From contig NZ_CP041040.1 in assembly GCF_006385575.1 (NCBI RefSeq), positions 1,612,001-1,676,000 on the forward strand: DNA of 64,000 nt. The letters run 5' to 3'. The stretch comes from Microbacterium foliorum. GTDB lineage: Bacteria > Actinomycetota > Actinomycetes > Actinomycetales > Microbacteriaceae. Shown here piece after piece: positions 51,456 to 63,160 of this stretch; positions within the stretch are counted from its first letter, which is position 1; each line of letters starts with the position of its first letter. The translations under genes and the position numbers were made by a program. The notes below the pieces were generated by a model. The model had not been told where the DNA came from. It saw nothing but the letters and a program-made list of their open reading frames with translations, and searched no databases.

Positions 51456-53528
51456 TCATTCCACGCGGAAGAGTCGCATGGAGGTGCCGGGGATGGGCAG
51501 GATGTCGCCCGGGGCGAACACCTCACCGCCGTCATCCGGGCGGTCGTCGGCACTCGACCACAGCGAGACGAAGCGCGTCGCCTCCTCGAGTTCTTCGGGG
51601 AGGCGCACGTCGATCGGCGACTCCGTGCCGTGCACGATGAGGAGGATCCGGTTGGCTTCCTCGCGATCGGGAGTCGAAGCAGCGACGTACTGGAGCGTCC
51701 GGTTCCCCGGGTCGGTCCACTGCTCGCTCTCCATCGTCTCGCCGTTCTGGTCGAACCAGTCCATGACGGAGGCGTTGGGGATGTGCTCGCCGAGTCGGGC
51801 ATACCGGCTCGGACGCAGGGCAGGGTTCTCCGAACGGAGCTGGATGAGTCGAGCGACGTGCGCGCGGAGATCCTCCTGCCACGGCTCTTCATCCCATCCG
51901 AGCCAGGTCATCGACGAGTCCTGGGCGTAGGCGTTGTTGTTGCCGCGCTGGGTGCGTCCGACCTCATCGCCGGCGGTGAGCATCGGGATCCCCGCGGACA
52001 GTAGGAGGGTGCCGAGCAGATTGCGCATCGCCTTCCGACGGGCGGCGAGAATGGCCGGGTCGTCGGTCGGCCCCTCGATGCCGTGATTGAACGCGCGGTT
52101 CATGTCGGCGCCGTCGCGGTTCTGCTCGCCGTTGGCCTCGTTGTGCTTGACGTCGTACGACACGAGATCGTGCAGCGTGAATCCGTCGTGTGCCGTGACG
52201 AAGTTGATGCTCGCGAGCGGGCCCCGTTCGTCGGCGAAGGTGTTGGAGGAGCCTGCGAGACGCGTGGCGAAACCGCCGATGCCGACGGGAGCGGAGGCGC
52301 GGCGCGCGTAGTCGATGTCACTCAGCCAGAAGTTGCGCACGCGGTCGCGGTAGCGGTCGTTCCACTCCAGCCAGCCCTTGGGGAAGTTCCCCGTCTGCCA
52401 GCCACCCATGCCGACGTCCCACGGCTCCGCGATGAGTTTGGTCTCCTTGAGGATCGGATCGTTCGCGATCGCCGTGAGCAGCGGGTGATCCGGGGTGTAG
52501 GTGTGTGCGGCGTCGCGGGCGATGGCGGCGGCGAGGTCGAACCGGAATCCGTCGATCTGCATCTCCTGCGCCCAGTAGCGCAGCGAGTCGAGGACGAGTC
52601 GGGCGCCGGCGTCGGTCGAGGTGTCGAGCGTGTTGCCGCACCCCGTCGTGTCGATGTAGGCGCCGGACGCGTCCTGTCGGTAGTAGCTCGCGTTGTCGAT
52701 CCCACGCAGACTCGAGCGAGGGCCTCCGAGTCCTTCCTCCGAGGTGTGGTTGTAGACGACGTCGAGGATGACCTCGAGTCCTGCCTCGTGGAGCAGGCGC
52801 ACCATGCCCTTGAACTCGGCGAGAACGGCCTCAGGGCCGCCCTTGCGTGCGTCTTCCGACGCGTAGGCGTTGTGCGGCGTGAAGAAGTTGAGGGTGTTGT
52901 AGCCCCAGTAGTTCGTGAGGCCGCGCTCGAGCAACCGGGGCTCCGGCACGAACGCCTGAACGGGAAGCAGCTCGATCGAGGTGATGCCGAGAGAGTGGAA
53001 GTACTCGATCATGGCCGGGTGCGCGAGTCCGGCGTACGTGCCGTGCAGAGCGGGCGGCACATCGGGGTGGCGTTTGGTCAGCCCCTTCAGATGGCCTTCG
53101 TAGATCACTGTCCGGTCGAGCGGGATTCGCGGCTTGACGGAGTCGCCCCAGTCGAACCCGTCGACGATCACGACGGAGCGCCACTCCTCATAGCCGTCGC
53201 CCTGGGCGAGACCACGGGCATAGGGATCGAGCAGGAGGGTCTCGGGGTTGAACGTGTTCCCAGGGCCGTGCGGTCCGCCGACACGGATGGCGTATCGGGT
53301 GCCGGGTTGGAGCAGCTCTGTGGTCACTTCCCAGATACCCCCGGGAAGGCGTGCGAGGTCGACCTGATCGACCACCCAGTCGAGGTCGGTGGCATCGAAG
53401 ACGACGAGCTCGATGGAGGACGCGTTCTGCGACCAGACGCGGAGGGTTCCGACGCCGTCGTGAAGGCGAACGCCGAGGTTGTCGAGTGCAGTACCGCCGG
53501 GCACGGTGATGTCTCGGATCGCGGGCAT
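51456..53528 (-). CDS. glgX: Glycogen debranching enzyme GlgX
   Basis: GH13_11 enzyme that removes alpha-1,6 branches from glycogen or limit dextrin. 690 residues with an N-terminal CBM48 (about 10-110), barrel and C-terminal beta domain. MQIDGFRFDLAAAIARD has the nucleophile Asp, KLIAEPWDVGMGGWQTGNFP the Glu, and FVTAHDGFTLHDLVSY the third acid; NNAYAQDSSMTWLGWD is a GlgX/TreX mark. The start MPAIRDITVPGG is supported by TATGGT six bases upstream. It lies upstream of glgE on the same strand but with its own promoter and a 64-base gap. Confidence 0.96.
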   Translation of the reverse strand: MPAIRDITVPGGTALDNLGVRLHDGVGTLRVWSQNASSIELVVFDATDLDWVVDQVDLARLPGGIWEVTTELLQPGTRYAIRVGGPHGPGNTFNPETLLLDPYARGLAQGDGYEEWRSVVIVDGFDWGDSVKPRIPLDRTVIYEGHLKGLTKRHPDVPPALHGTYAGLAHPAMIEYFHSLGITSIELLPVQAFVPEPRLLERGLTNYWGYNTLNFFTPHNAYASEDARKGGPEAVLAEFKGMVRLLHEAGLEVILDVVYNHTSEEGLGGPRSSLRGIDNASYYRQDASGAYIDTTGCGNTLDTSTDAGARLVLDSLRYWAQEMQIDGFRFDLAAAIARDAAHTYTPDHPLLTAIANDPILKETKLIAEPWDVGMGGWQTGNFPKGWLEWNDRYRDRVRNFWLSDIDYARRASAPVGIGGFATRLAGSSNTFADERGPLASINFVTAHDGFTLHDLVSYDVKHNEANGEQNRDGADMNRAFNHGIEGPTDDPAILAARRKAMRNLLGTLLLSAGIPMLTAGDEVGRTQRGNNNAYAQDSSMTWLGWDEEPWQEDLRAHVARLIQLRSENPALRPSRYARLGEHIPNASVMDWFDQNGETMESEQWTDPGNRTLQYVAASTPDREEANRILLIVHGTESPIDVRLPEELEEATRFVSLWSSADDRPDDGGEVFAPGDILPIPGTSMRLFRVE

Positions 53529-53534
53529 GAATAC

Positions 53535-53540
53535 ACCATA
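53535..53540 (-). promoter_or_regulatory. -10 box for leaderless glgX
   Basis: On the minus strand TATGGT-GTATTC-ATG puts the predicted transcription start on the A of ATG. No Shine-Dalgarno is present. Confidence 0.5.
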
Positions 53541-53622
53541 GGGGGCTGCGCTCGGGTGCCAGGACACCGCGCACTCAGTTCCATGTGCACCCCGGGCGAT
53601 GAATATGGGGGAGAGTTGAAGG

Positions 53623-54798
53623 ATGCAGCACTATCTCGATCACGCCGCGACGACCCCGCTGCGCCCCGAGGCGCGCGAGGCGTGGCTGGAGGCGAGCACG
53701 ATGGTCGGCAATGCGTCGTCGACCCACGGCGCGGGGCAGGATGCTCGACGACTGCTCGAGGAAGCGCGTGAACGCTCTGCTGCTGTGCTCGACTGCGATC
53801 CCATCGAGGTCGTCTTCACCTCCGGCGGCACCGAGTCGATCAATCTCGCGTTGCAGGGTCTGTGGCAGGCACGCCAACCGGGGACGGACGCCATCGTGAT
53901 GCCGGATGCCGAGCATCACGCCACCATGGACACCGTCGAGGCGCTGATCGGTGCGGGAGCGGTTCTGCGCGCTGTACCGGTATATCGCACGGCGGAGATC
54001 GATGCGGCAGAGTTCGCCGATCAGCTTCCGGGTGCGGCCCTGGCGACTGCGTTGGTCGCCAACAACGAGGCGGGAACGATCAATGACGCAGCGGAGCTGG
54101 CCTCGTCTGCCGCGGCGAGTCTCGTTCCCCTTCACTTCGATGCGGTGTCGGCGCTCGGCCACCTTCCGCTCTCCTTCCGAGCGCTGAGAGGCGATGCCCC
54201 GGATGCGGCCGGTCTGGTGGCGATGAGTGTCGCAGGACACAAGATCGGGGCGCCTGTCGGTGTCGGTGCATTGGTCGTCGCTCGCACCGCGCGGCTCTCC
54301 GCGCTTCTTCGCGGAGGCGCGCAGCAGCGAGGGCTCCGTGCCGGGACGCAGGACGTCGCGGGAGCAGCGGCGTTCGCCACAGCGCTCGAGCTCGCCGAGT
54401 CGGAGCGGGAGTCGGAATCGACTCGTCTGGCGGCTCTGCGCGACCGGCTGGTCGACGGGATTCTGAAACGAGTGCCGCAGGCAGAACTGCTGGGCGATGT
54501 CCCGCGGCGGCTTCCGGGCAACGCGCAGCTCCTGTTCCCCGGCGCGGTGGGGGAGAGCCTCTTGTTCCTGCTCGACATGGCGGGGATCGCTGCGTCGACC
54601 GGATCGGCGTGCCAGGCGGGAGTCGCAGAGCCGTCGCACGTGGTGATGGCCATGGGACGCAGCGAGCAGGATGCGCGCAGCGTCCTCCGGTTCTCGCTGG
54701 GACGCACGTCGACGGATGCTGACGTCGACGCGGTCCTCGCATCGATCGCCGACGCCTATGCGCGGGCTTCCGGCTCCGGTTCAGCCGCGCGCTCGTAG
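53623..54798 (+). CDS. Cysteine desulfurase (IscS/NifS type)
   Basis: PLP enzyme that takes sulfur from cysteine as a persulfide. 391 residues. YLDHAATTPLRPEA at the start, TSGGTESINLAL near 68, PLP lysine Lys207 in SVAGHKIGAPVG and active-site Cys330 in STGSACQAGV. mnmA follows within ten bases, so its main job is probably to supply sulfur for tRNA 2-thiouridine; no other iron-sulfur assembly gene is nearby. GGGGGAGAG upstream can serve as ribosome-binding site. Confidence 0.96.
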   Translation: MQHYLDHAATTPLRPEAREAWLEASTMVGNASSTHGAGQDARRLLEEARERSAAVLDCDPIEVVFTSGGTESINLALQGLWQARQPGTDAIVMPDAEHHATMDTVEALIGAGAVLRAVPVYRTAEIDAAEFADQLPGAALATALVANNEAGTINDAAELASSAAASLVPLHFDAVSALGHLPLSFRALRGDAPDAAGLVAMSVAGHKIGAPVGVGALVVARTARLSALLRGGAQQRGLRAGTQDVAGAAAFATALELAESERESESTRLAALRDRLVDGILKRVPQAELLGDVPRRLPGNAQLLFPGAVGESLLFLLDMAGIAASTGSACQAGVAEPSHVVMAMGRSEQDARSVLRFSLGRTSTDADVDAVLASIADAYARASGSGSAARS

Positions 54799-54801
54799 AC
54801 T
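54796..54801 (+). promoter_or_regulatory. -10 box for leaderless mnmA
   Basis: TAGACT-GGCACC-ATG. The hexamer overlaps the stop codon of the desulfurase gene, so mnmA may have its own leaderless transcript besides read-through. Confidence 0.5.
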
Positions 54802-54807
54802 GGCACC

Positions 54808-55905
54808 ATGAGGATTCTTGCGGCGATGAGTGGCGGAGTGGACTCTGCAGTCGCGGCCGCGCGTGCCGTGGAGGCGGGGCACGACGTCGTCGGTGTGCAT
54901 CTCGCGCTGTCCCGCGCAGGCGGCACCCTGCGCACCGGAAGCAGAGGCTGCTGCACCATCGAGGATGCTCTCGACGCGCGCCGCGCAGCAGATCTCCTCG
55001 GCATCCCCTTCTACGTCTGGGATTTCTCCGAGCGGTTCCGCGAAGACGTGATCGCCGACTTCGTCTCGGAGTACCAGGCCGGCCGCACTCCCAACCCCTG
55101 CATGCGCTGCAACGAGAAGATCAAGTTCGCAGCCCTCCTCGAACGCGCGATCGAACTCGGCTTCGACGCGGTGTGCACGGGGCACTACGCCACCCTTGTT
55201 CCCACCGAGGCAGGCCTCGAGCTGCATCGTGCGGCCGACAATGCGAAGGATCAGTCGTACGTGCTCGGTGTGCTGACGGCCGAGCAGCTGGCGCACACCT
55301 ACTTCCCCCTCGGCACGACACCCTCGAAGGCTGTCGTCCGGGCAGAGGCCGCGGAGCGCGGGTTGACGGTCGCGCATAAGCCCGACAGCCACGACATCTG
55401 CTTCATCCCCGACGGCGACACGCGCGGTTGGCTGGCCGAGAAGGTCGGCACAGCGACGGGTGAGATCGTCGACCGGGCGGGCGAGGTGGTGGGCTCGCAC
55501 GAGGGTGCGCATGCGTTCACGGTGGGCCAGCGTCGTGGGCTCAAGCTCGGTGTTCCGGCGGCGGACGGCAAGCCGCGATTCGTCCTCGAAGTGCGTCCGG
55601 TGTCGAACACGGTGGTGGTCGGACCGAAGGAGGCGCTCGCGATCCGCGAGATCGCCGGTGAGCGGTTCAGCTGGGCGGGAGCAGCTCCCGTGGACTCCGA
55701 GTTCGACTGCGAGGTGCAGATCCGGGCTCATGCCGAACCCGAGTCCGCTCGGGCCTTCGTCTCCTCCGACGGCGTGCGCGTCGTGCCCGACGAGCCTCTG
55801 AACGGCGTCGCGCCGGGGCAGACGGCGGTCCTGTACGTCGGCACTCGCGTGCTCGGTCAGTTCACGATCGACCGCACGGTGTCTGCGGTACCGGTCGACG
55901 CGTAG
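54808..55905 (+). CDS. mnmA: tRNA-specific 2-thiouridylase MnmA
   Basis: Thiolates U34 of Lys, Glu and Gln tRNAs. 365 residues. The PP-loop [11 protein letters not shown] is at 8-18. The catalytic pair is Cys98 in [12 protein letters not shown] and Cys198 in [13 protein letters not shown], with Cys101 also present. [13 protein letters not shown] sequence ([10 protein letters not shown]) follows. The central and C-terminal beta domains are complete. It sits directly after the desulfurase that should feed it sulfur. Confidence 0.97.
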   Translation: MRILAAMSGGVDSAVAAARAVEAGHDVVGVHLALSRAGGTLRTGSRGCCTIEDALDARRAADLLGIPFYVWDFSERFREDVIADFVSEYQAGRTPNPCMRCNEKIKFAALLERAIELGFDAVCTGHYATLVPTEAGLELHRAADNAKDQSYVLGVLTAEQLAHTYFPLGTTPSKAVVRAEAAERGLTVAHKPDSHDICFIPDGDTRGWLAEKVGTATGEIVDRAGEVVGSHEGAHAFTVGQRRGLKLGVPAADGKPRFVLEVRPVSNTVVVGPKEALAIREIAGERFSWAGAAPVDSEFDCEVQIRAHAEPESARAFVSSDGVRVVPDEPLNGVAPGQTAVLYVGTRVLGQFTIDRTVSAVPVDA

Positions 55906-55935
55906 CGCCTCCCTCGGGATGTCGGTGACCGCTCG

Positions 55936-58745
<2,810 letters not shown>

Positions 58746-58750
58746 CGCGA

Positions 58751-59203
58751 CTATGCGTCGGCGATGCGCTGGAGCAGCTTCGGCGATCCGGCGAACCCGA
58801 GCCTCTGATAGACCGGAACAGCGCGCTCGCTCGAGTGCACGGTGACCCGCGAGGCGCCGACGCTGAGAGCGTGGGCCGCCGCTGCGTCGACGAGCGCGGA
58901 GCCTACGCCGCCGCCACGATGCTCGGGCATCACGAAGACGCTCTGGATGTCTGCCGAGAGGCGGTTGCTCGCACCAGGGCTCGGCACGCGCGGGAGCAGC
59001 GCGACCCACGCGGCGCCGACTGGCGCGTCCTCCGTTCGGGCCACGAACGCGAAGTGCGTGTCCCTATGGGCTTCCCACCATGACGCCAGCGCTTCCGCGA
59101 ACGAGTCGAACTCCGCCGTGTCGGCCTTGTCAGTGGTTCGGTCGATCCACTTCAAGCGCGCCAGGCCCCGGACGTCCGCGGGGCCGGCGCGCTCGATGTG
59201 CAT
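58751..59203 (-). CDS. GNAT N-acetyltransferase, single domain
   Basis: 150-residue acetyltransferase. IQSVFVMPEHRGGGVGSALVDAAAAHA is the acetyl-CoA-binding core, followed by VTVHSSERAVPVYQRLGF. The substrate is unknown. It starts eight bases after the helicase stop and is probably co-transcribed with it. Confidence 0.92.
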   Translation of the reverse strand: MHIERAGPADVRGLARLKWIDRTTDKADTAEFDSFAEALASWWEAHRDTHFAFVARTEDAPVGAAWVALLPRVPSPGASNRLSADIQSVFVMPEHRGGGVGSALVDAAAAHALSVGASRVTVHSSERAVPVYQRLGFAGSPKLLQRIADA

Positions 59204-59211
59204 GTGGCCGA

Positions 59212-61044
59212 TCAGTCCTTGTGGCGCGGCTTGCGGAACGGCTTCTCGCCGCGGTCATCGGTGCGTGCCGGACGGTCATTGCGGTCGTATCGCGGACGCT
59301 CGTCGCGGCTGCCCGAGGAATCACGGGGTCCGTCGTTGCGTCGGGAGGCCGGGCCGCGGTCGGGCTTGATCTCGATCAGTCGACCCGAGATGCGGGTGTC
59401 CCTGAGCTTGTCGAGCACCGAGGAGTCGAGATTCGCGGGCAGTTCGACCACCGTGAAGTCCGGCCGGATGTTGATGGCGCCGAAGTCGTCGCGGCCGAGG
59501 CCGCCCTCGTTGGCGAGCGCGCCGACGATCTGACGCGGCTCGACGCGGTGACGCCGACCGACCTCGATGCGGTAAGGCTTGTAGTCGCCCCGTCCCCGGC
59601 GCTCGCGAGGCTCGCGGGTCTCCCGCTGGTCACGGGTGTTGCGTTCGCGCGGCGGACGGTTGTCGAACTCGACGGCCTTCGTCAGCGGGTCATCCGACGG
59701 GTCGAGCAGCAGCGGAGTGTCACCCTGTGCGACGACCGCGAGCGCCGCGGCCACATCGGCCTCCGGCACGTCGTGGTTGCGGACATAGTGGGCGATGATG
59801 TCGCGGAACTTCTCGATCCGCGGGCCATCGCCGAGCGCGGTCGTGATCGCGTCGTCGAATCGGGCGAGACGCGTGGTGTTGACGTCGTCCATGCTGGGCA
59901 GCTGCATCTGCGTCGGCTGCTGGCGGGTCGCCTTCTCGATCGACTTGAGCAGGTAACGCTCGCGCGGGGTGATGAAGCTGATCGCGTCGCCCTTGCGCCC
60001 GGCGCGGCCGGTGCGCCCGATGCGGTGCACGTACGACTCGGTGTCGGTGGGGATGTCGAAGTTGATGACGTGGCTGATGCGCTCGACATCGAGACCACGG
60101 GCGGCGACGTCCGTCGCGACGAGGATGTCGAGCTTGCCGTCCTTGAGCTGGTTGACGCTGCGCTCACGCTGCACCTGCGCGACGTCGCCGTTGATCGCGG
60201 CGGCCGAGTATCCGCGGGCGCGCAGCTTCTCGGCGAGGGTCTCGGTCTCGTTCTTGGTGCGGACGAACACGATCATGCCGTCGAAGTTCTCGACCTCGAG
60301 GATGCGGGTCAGCGCGTCGACCTTCTGGGCGTACGACACCACCAGATAACGCTGCGTGATGTTGGTGCCGGTCGCGGTCTTCGACTTGATGCTGATCTCT
60401 TCGGGATCGCGCAGGTACTTCTGTGCGAGGCGGCGGATCTGCGGGGGCATCGTGGCGGAGAACAGGGCGACCTGCTTCTCGACGGGCGTCTGCGCGAGGA
60501 TCTGCTCGACGTCTTCAGCGAAGCCCATCTTCAGCATCTCATCGGCCTCGTCCAGCACCAGGTACTGCAGCTGGGAGAGGTCGAGAGTGCCCTTGGCGAG
60601 GTGGTCCATGATGCGGCCGGGCGTTCCGACGATCACGTGCACGCCGCGGCGCAGAGCAGAGAGCTGCACGCCGTAGGCCTGGCCGCCGTAGACCGGCAGC
60701 ATGTGCACACCCTTCATCTTCGATGCGTACGACTCGAAGGCCTCGCAGACCTGCAGTGCGAGTTCGCGCGTCGGTGCGAGCACCAGCGCCTGAGGCGTCT
60801 TCTGCGAGACGTCGAGGCGCTCCAGCACGGGAAGCGCGAAGGCCGCGGTCTTCCCCGTTCCGGTCTGCGCCATGCCGACGACATCGCGGCCCGACAGGAG
60901 AGTCGGGATCGTCGCGGCCTGGATCGGGGAAGGGGTCTCGTAGCCGAGGTCGCGGATCGCCTTGAGGACGGGTCCGGTGATACCGAGTTCCTCGAATCCA
61001 GGGGTCTCGGGGGCGTCGGTGGGTACAGCGTCTTCAGGAGTCAC
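59212..61044 (-). CDS. DEAD-box RNA helicase (CsdA/DeaD-like)
   Basis: 610-residue RNA helicase. The motifs are in order: Q motif around FEELGITGPVL, Walker A AQTGTGKT, PTRELALQ, DEAD in VLDEADEML, SAT in FSATMPP, then ATDVAARGLDVERI and HRIGRTGRAG. A C-terminal DbpA-type RNA-binding domain (about 470-550, YRIEVGRRHRVEPRQIVGALAN) and an Arg/Asp-rich tail follow, as in cold-shock helicases that act on ribosome assembly and mRNA. GTG start with TACCCT exactly six bases upstream. Confidence 0.95.
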   Translation of the reverse strand: MTPEDAVPTDAPETPGFEELGITGPVLKAIRDLGYETPSPIQAATIPTLLSGRDVVGMAQTGTGKTAAFALPVLERLDVSQKTPQALVLAPTRELALQVCEAFESYASKMKGVHMLPVYGGQAYGVQLSALRRGVHVIVGTPGRIMDHLAKGTLDLSQLQYLVLDEADEMLKMGFAEDVEQILAQTPVEKQVALFSATMPPQIRRLAQKYLRDPEEISIKSKTATGTNITQRYLVVSYAQKVDALTRILEVENFDGMIVFVRTKNETETLAEKLRARGYSAAAINGDVAQVQRERSVNQLKDGKLDILVATDVAARGLDVERISHVINFDIPTDTESYVHRIGRTGRAGRKGDAISFITPRERYLLKSIEKATRQQPTQMQLPSMDDVNTTRLARFDDAITTALGDGPRIEKFRDIIAHYVRNHDVPEADVAAALAVVAQGDTPLLLDPSDDPLTKAVEFDNRPPRERNTRDQRETREPRERRGRGDYKPYRIEVGRRHRVEPRQIVGALANEGGLGRDDFGAINIRPDFTVVELPANLDSSVLDKLRDTRISGRLIEIKPDRGPASRRNDGPRDSSGSRDERPRYDRNDRPARTDDRGEKPFRKPRHKD

Positions 61045-61050
61045 TGACCA

Positions 61051-61056
61051 AGGGTA
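61051..61056 (-). promoter_or_regulatory. -10 box for leaderless helicase gene
   Basis: On the minus strand TACCCT-TGGTCA-GTG, so transcription should start on the G of GTG. Confidence 0.45.
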
Positions 61057-61091
61057 GCGCGTCCCCGGTTTCCACGCCTGTGAGGGCGCCC

Positions 61092-62792
61092 TCAGGACCC
61101 GGAGGTCAGCGCCAGGAGCTTCTCCTTCACCTGCCGCCGAAGGACTTTTCCGATCAGGGACTTCGGCAGTTCGTCCACGACGAAGACACGGCGGGGCACC
61201 TTGTAGGGGGTGAGGATGCTGCGCGCGTGCTCGCGGATCGCCTCCACGTCCACGTCCGCTCCCGCGTCGACGACGATCGCGGCGACGACCTCCTCGCCGG
61301 AGTGGTCGCTCGGCAGGCCCACCACCGCGGCATCCGAGACCTGAGGGTGCTGTCGCAGCGCGTTCTCCACCTCGGTCGGCGCGACGTTGAAGCCGCCGGT
61401 GATGATGAGCTCCTTGATGCGGTCGACGATTCTGATGAACCCCGCGTCGTCCACCGTCACGATGTCTCCGGTGCGGAACCAGTCATCGACGAAGACGGCC
61501 TCGGTCTCTTCCGGTTTGCCGTAGTACCCCGAGAACACCTGCGGACCGCGCACCAGGAGCTCGCCCGCCGCACCGGGTGCGACATCGACGGTCGGGTTCT
61601 CGGGATCGACCACGCGGCACTCGGTGCCGGGCAACGGAAGCCCGACGGTGCCGGGTACGCGGTTGTCCGCGACCGGATTCGCCATCAGGACGGGGGAGCA
61701 CTCGCTGAGCCCGTAGCCTTCGACGAGGAAGCCATGAGTCGCAGCCTCGAACGGGACCACCAGCTCGTGCGGCAGCGCCATCGCACCGGAGATCGCGACC
61801 TCGATGCCGTCGAGCGACACGCCCTTGGCATTCGCCGCAGTGAGCAGCCGATCCGCGATCGGGGGCACGAGCGGAAGGAATGTCGCGGGGTGCTTCTTCA
61901 TCACATCGAGCACGAGGTCCGGATCGAACTTCGGGAACAGCACGAGTCGTGCACCCATCGACATCGCGAAGGTCAGACACAGAGTGAGGCCGTAGGCGTG
62001 GAACATCGGCAGCACTGCATACACGACGCAGCCTTTGCCGCGCTGGATCGACGGCACCCAGGCCTGCGACTGGGCGGCGTTCGCGAGGAGGTTCCCGTGG
62101 GTGAGCGCCGCGCCCTTGGGGGTGCCCGTGGTGCCCGACGTGTACTGGATGATCGCCAGATCGCCGGTGGCCGGCTTCGGGTGCGTCGCCGGAATGGGTG
62201 ACGACCGCACGAGTGAGTCCCAGGTCGCGGTGCCACGGACGCGCTCGGTGAGCGCTGCGCGTGACTCACGTGCTTTGGCCACCGGCAGTCGCAGCGCCAC
62301 ACGGGTCAGAAGGGGCATCGCCCGGGTGACGTCCACGGAGACGAGATTCGTCACCGCGAGATCAGCAGGGAAATCCTGCACCGTCGCGACGACCTTGTTC
62401 CAGACGATCGCGTGCTTCGCACCGTGGTCCTCGAACTGCTTCCGCAGCTCGCGCGGCGTGTAGAGCGGGTTGTGTTCGACCACCACCGCGCCCAGACGGA
62501 GCACGGCGTAGAACGCGACTATGTGCTGCGGACAGTTCGGCAGGACGATCGCCACCGGATCCCCGGCGCGCACTCCCAGGTCGCGCAGACCCTCGGCGGC
62601 GCGGTCGATCGCATCCTGCAGCTGTGCGTAGGTCGTCTCGCGGCCGAAGAACTGCAGCGCGGGGGCGTCCGGATAGTCACGAGCCGATGCTGCGACGATG
62701 TCGACCAGCGATCCCGAGACGGGGGCGAGGTCGTCGGGGACGCCGTCCGCGTAGCTGGCGATCCATGGGCGGGGAGGCTGGTACGAGCTCAC
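61092..62792 (-). CDS. Long-chain acyl-CoA ligase (FadD-like AMP-binding enzyme)
   Basis: 566-residue adenylate-forming enzyme that activates a fatty acid to acyl-CoA. The core motif IIQYTSGTTGTPKGAALTH is near 212, EGYGLSECSPV near 350, WFRTGDIVTVDDAGF near 435, and the C-terminal lysine motif in KSLIGKVLRRQ near 550. Chain length cannot be told. GTG start with TATGCT six bases upstream. The helicase begins 47 bases beyond its stop. Confidence 0.93.
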   Translation of the reverse strand: MSSYQPPRPWIASYADGVPDDLAPVSGSLVDIVAASARDYPDAPALQFFGRETTYAQLQDAIDRAAEGLRDLGVRAGDPVAIVLPNCPQHIVAFYAVLRLGAVVVEHNPLYTPRELRKQFEDHGAKHAIVWNKVVATVQDFPADLAVTNLVSVDVTRAMPLLTRVALRLPVAKARESRAALTERVRGTATWDSLVRSSPIPATHPKPATGDLAIIQYTSGTTGTPKGAALTHGNLLANAAQSQAWVPSIQRGKGCVVYAVLPMFHAYGLTLCLTFAMSMGARLVLFPKFDPDLVLDVMKKHPATFLPLVPPIADRLLTAANAKGVSLDGIEVAISGAMALPHELVVPFEAATHGFLVEGYGLSECSPVLMANPVADNRVPGTVGLPLPGTECRVVDPENPTVDVAPGAAGELLVRGPQVFSGYYGKPEETEAVFVDDWFRTGDIVTVDDAGFIRIVDRIKELIITGGFNVAPTEVENALRQHPQVSDAAVVGLPSDHSGEEVVAAIVVDAGADVDVEAIREHARSILTPYKVPRRVFVVDELPKSLIGKVLRRQVKEKLLALTSGS

Positions 62793-62798
62793 CTGCCC

Positions 62799-62804
62799 AG
62801 CATA
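62799..62804 (-). promoter_or_regulatory. -10 box for leaderless acyl-CoA ligase gene
   Basis: On the minus strand TATGCT-GGGCAG-GTG matches the six-base leaderless spacing exactly. Confidence 0.45.
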
Positions 62805-62848
62805 GGACCGGCCCCGCTCGACTGCGGGGAGACGACGGGCACGGCAAC

Positions 62849-62854
62849 TAGACT
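62849..62854 (+). promoter_or_regulatory. -10 box for leaderless gatC
   Basis: TAGACT-TGGGGC-GTG. Same hexamer and spacing as mnmA and ligA. Confidence 0.5.
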
Positions 62855-62860
62855 TGGGGC

Positions 62861-63160
62861 GTGTCTGAAATCACCCCTGATCTTGTGCGCCATCTCGGCG
62901 TGCTCGCGCGCATCCAGCTCAACGACGACGAGGTGACCCGACTGACGGGCCAGCTCGATGCCATCGTCGACAACATCGCGAAGGTGTCGGAGGTCGCAAG
63001 CCCCGACGTCGCCGCGACGAGTCATCCGATCCCGCTGAGCAACGTCTACCGCCCCGATGTGGTGGGCGAGACGCTCACGCACGAACAGGTGCTCCAGAAC
63101 GCGCCGGACCAGGCCGACGGCCGGTTCCGCGTCACCGCGATCCTGGGAGAAGAACAGTGA
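62861..63160 (+). CDS. gatC: Asp/Glu-tRNA amidotransferase subunit C
   Basis: 99-residue GatC, the bridging subunit of GatCAB, which converts misacylated Glu-tRNA(Gln) or Asp-tRNA(Asn) to the correct form. [22 protein letters not shown] and the C-terminal [20 protein letters not shown] are family signatures. GTG start; the stop overlaps the gatA GTG in a GTGA. Confidence 0.97.
   Translation: MSEITPDLVRHLGVLARIQLNDDEVTRLTGQLDAIVDNIAKVSEVASPDVAATSHPIPLSNVYRPDVVGETLTHEQVLQNAPDQADGRFRVTAILGEEQ

Noticed and set aside
52083..53771. 562-residue plus-strand open frame
   Set aside because: Antisense to glgX, with no recognisable domain; it also runs into the desulfurase gene in the wrong frame.
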